NCBI GenBank assembly: GCA_016840695.1
Contig: JAEORV010000104.1
Coordinates: 1-6,267 of the forward strand
Source of the DNA: Promethearchaeota archaeon
Lineage (GTDB): Archaea > Asgardarchaeota > Lokiarchaeia > Sigyniarchaeales > SOKP01
Direction of reading: 5' to 3'
Length of the DNA: 6,267 nt
Made by a program: the position numbers and the translations under genes
Notes under the pieces: generated by a model
Seen by the model: only the letters and a program-made list of their open reading frames with translations
Told to the model about the DNA's origin: nothing
The model's database searches: none
Shown here: piece after piece, positions 5,231 to 6,267 of the stretch
How the letters are laid out: each line of letters starts with the position of its first letter
How positions within the stretch are numbered: position 1 is the stretch's first letter

Positions 5231-6267
5231 TGCATTCCCCCTTGAAGAACTTTTGTATTATTAGGAGCGAAAAAATTATCAATTGTTGTTTGATTTCGAC
5301 CATTTATTACAAGAAAGGGCTCAGCCCTCTTCAAAACTACTCCTACAGATTTAAGGTCTTCTCGTCGTTTAAATTTTACTTTTTTTGCTCGTAAATTAAT
5401 AATGCGTTTAGCAGAAATGGGTCCTATTCCAGGAACACGGAGCAGCTCTTGATATGCCGCTTGATTTGGATCAACAAGCCCATGCTCTTTAAAGTAATGC
5501 CTCGCAAAATGGACTTTCGGATCTCCTTTTGGAAGGTTTCCCTCTTCTGTTAAAACTTCTTTCAAATCTCCCAATTTATAATGATAAATACGTAATAGCC
5601 AGTCACTTTGATATAATTGATGTTCTCTTGATAGAAGAGCTGCTTGCTTATTTGCTAATGGCGTACCCTCGATTGGTATGAAAGACGAAAAGTATGCTCT
5701 TCTTAAATCGATCTTCCTATATTGCCAATCGATTCTTTTAAGAAGATCCCAATCTGTTTCATCCTCTGCAGCACCTACTACAAATTGTGTTGTTTGACCA
5801 CTGTTAAGAATTGGGGCACCATCCCACCGAAATTTTTTATATCCATTGTCTCGTTTATCGTTAATCATTTTTTCTTGAAATCTTACAGATTGGTTATCTT
5901 GTTTCAAATCTTTAACAATTTTAAGAGCATTTTCATTATGTTTAATGCGATTCTCTTTTAACCATCGCTGACGTAAGACAATATCGTTATTAAAATCCTT
6001 CTGTTCTGCAATCTCTGCGAGAAATTCTTTAGTTGAAGCTTCTGAGTTGATGGATATACGATCTGAAAGTGCTATTGCCTCTTTAAGTAGAGATTGACTC
6101 ACACCGGGCAAGCATTTGAAATGAATATATCCTTGAAAATTATATTTGAATCGAAGCAGACGAACCGCTTCTAGCATTTCTTCTGTTGTATCATCAGCAC
6201 TACGGCATACTCCTGAGGAAATGAAAATTCCCTCAACAACGTTCATCGAATAAAGTTTCATGAAAGT
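5227..6267 (-). CDS. Radical SAM DNA modification/repair protein (TIGR03916-like), C-terminal part
   Basis: The frame is open to the right edge. The ATG at 6261 is internal, because the sequence there (EGIFISSG, then EEMLEAVRLLR and GYIHFKCLPG) aligns with the middle of the radical SAM barrel in this family. The N-terminal part with the CxxxCxxC [4Fe-4S]/SAM motif is therefore outside the window, and about 346 residues are seen. Numbered from that ATG, further landmarks are SGQTTQFVVGA (154-164), the RAYFSSFIPIEGTPL region (188-202), a helix-hairpin-helix motif LLRVPGIGPISAKRII (273-288) for DNA binding, and LKSVGVVLKRAEPF (303-316). After the usual family end comes a short tail with the PIP-box QTTIDNFF (324-331). 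The family is named as a putative DNA modification/repair enzyme linked to uracil-DNA glycosylase-like proteins; its reaction is unknown. It is co-transcribed with, and overlaps by ATGA, the DUF4130 gene. Its promoter is outside the window. Confidence 0.9.
   Translation of the reverse strand, partial: TFMKLYSMNVVEGIFISSGVCRSADDTTEEMLEAVRLLRFKYNFQGYIHFKCLPGVSQSLLKEAIALSDRISINSEASTKEFLAEIAEQKDFNNDIVLRQRWLKENRIKHNENALKIVKDLKQDNQSVRFQEKMINDKRDNGYKKFRWDGAPILNSGQTTQFVVGAAEDETDWDLLKRIDWQYRKIDLRRAYFSSFIPIEGTPLANKQAALLSREHQLYQSDWLLRIYHYKLGDLKEVLTEEGNLPKGDPKVHFARHYFKEHGLVDPNQAAYQELLRVPGIGPISAKRIINLRAKKVKFKRREDLKSVGVVLKRAEPFLVINGRNQTTIDNFFAPNNTKVLQGGMQ
5237..5243 (-). promoter_or_regulatory. Shine-Dalgarno for the DUF4130 gene inside the radical SAM gene
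   Basis: On the minus strand AAGGGGG lies six bases before the DUF4130 ATG and within the last codons of the radical SAM gene. It is the most G-rich run in the area and explains the odd Gly-Gly near that protein's C-terminus (LQGGMQ). It supports the ATG at 5230 and coupled translation of the two genes. Confidence 0.6.
5269..5292 (-). other. Canonical PIP box in the C-terminal tail of the radical SAM protein
   Basis: QTTIDNFF fits the PCNA-interacting consensus Q-x-x-[ILM]-x-x-F-F at every fixed position. It sits just beyond the conserved end of the family domain, 13 residues from the stop, in a polar Asn/Thr-rich tail likely to be flexible. Clamp binding is inferred from motif and position. 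Confidence 0.65.

Noticed and set aside
5722..5961. Plus-strand ORF inside the radical SAM gene, and similar antisense or out-of-frame ORFs at 406-703, 1607-1813, 3993-4331 and 5200-5394
   Set aside because: They lie within or mostly across well-supported genes in other frames, have low-complexity Ile/Phe/Lys-rich composition and show no family motifs.
6259..6261. ATG at 6261 as start of the radical SAM gene
   Set aside because: The sequence here corresponds to the middle of the SAM barrel in the family, and the frame is open beyond it.

Overview
The window is AT-rich and gene-dense. It holds six protein-coding genes, two of them cut by the window edges, and no RNA gene, CRISPR array or insertion sequence that I can see. 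Several traits point to an archaeon: TATA-like boxes close to start codons, an oligo-T stretch instead of a hairpin terminator, a tungsten-type aldehyde:ferredoxin oxidoreductase, and C-terminal peptides resembling PCNA-interacting (PIP) boxes on two DNA-metabolism proteins. The long eukaryote-like leucine-rich-repeat protein would suit an Asgard-type lineage. That placement is inference; the archaeal assignment is firmer than the phylum.

Layout: (1) positions 3-725 (+), the 3' part of a leucine-rich-repeat gene with ten visible 23-residue repeats, running off the left edge. (2) 853-2688 (+), a full-length AOR-family oxidoreductase with a TTG start. (3) 2714-3976 (-), a U32-family protein convergent with the AOR gene. 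(4) 4072-4533 (+), a dCMP deaminase-like zinc enzyme, divergent from the U32 gene across a 95-bp region with a candidate TATA box for each direction. (5) 4562-5230 (-), a DUF4130 protein. (6) 5227-6267 (-), the C-terminal part of its usual partner, a radical SAM DNA modification/repair protein, running off the right edge. Genes 5 and 6 overlap by 4 bp (ATGA) and are read in the order 6 then 5.

The most interesting signal is in that last pair. The radical SAM protein carries a canonical PIP-box sequence (QTTIDNFF) after its helix-hairpin-helix region, and the DUF4130 protein ends exactly in a PIP-like sequence (NKKIEDFF). If real, both halves of this poorly characterised system dock on the PCNA sliding clamp, giving it a concrete place in archaeal DNA replication or repair. 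The AOR is also unusual: compared with the Pyrococcus furiosus enzyme as I remember it, it keeps the Fe-S cysteines and the active-site Glu/His, but lacks the inter-subunit ExxH metal motif and has changed both pterin-contact DxxGL motifs.

The other genes look like independent units. The dCMP deaminase would feed dUMP/dTMP synthesis, and the U32 protein is probably an RNA-modification or peptidase-like enzyme. No stretch over 300 bases lacks a gene; the longest gap is 726-852.
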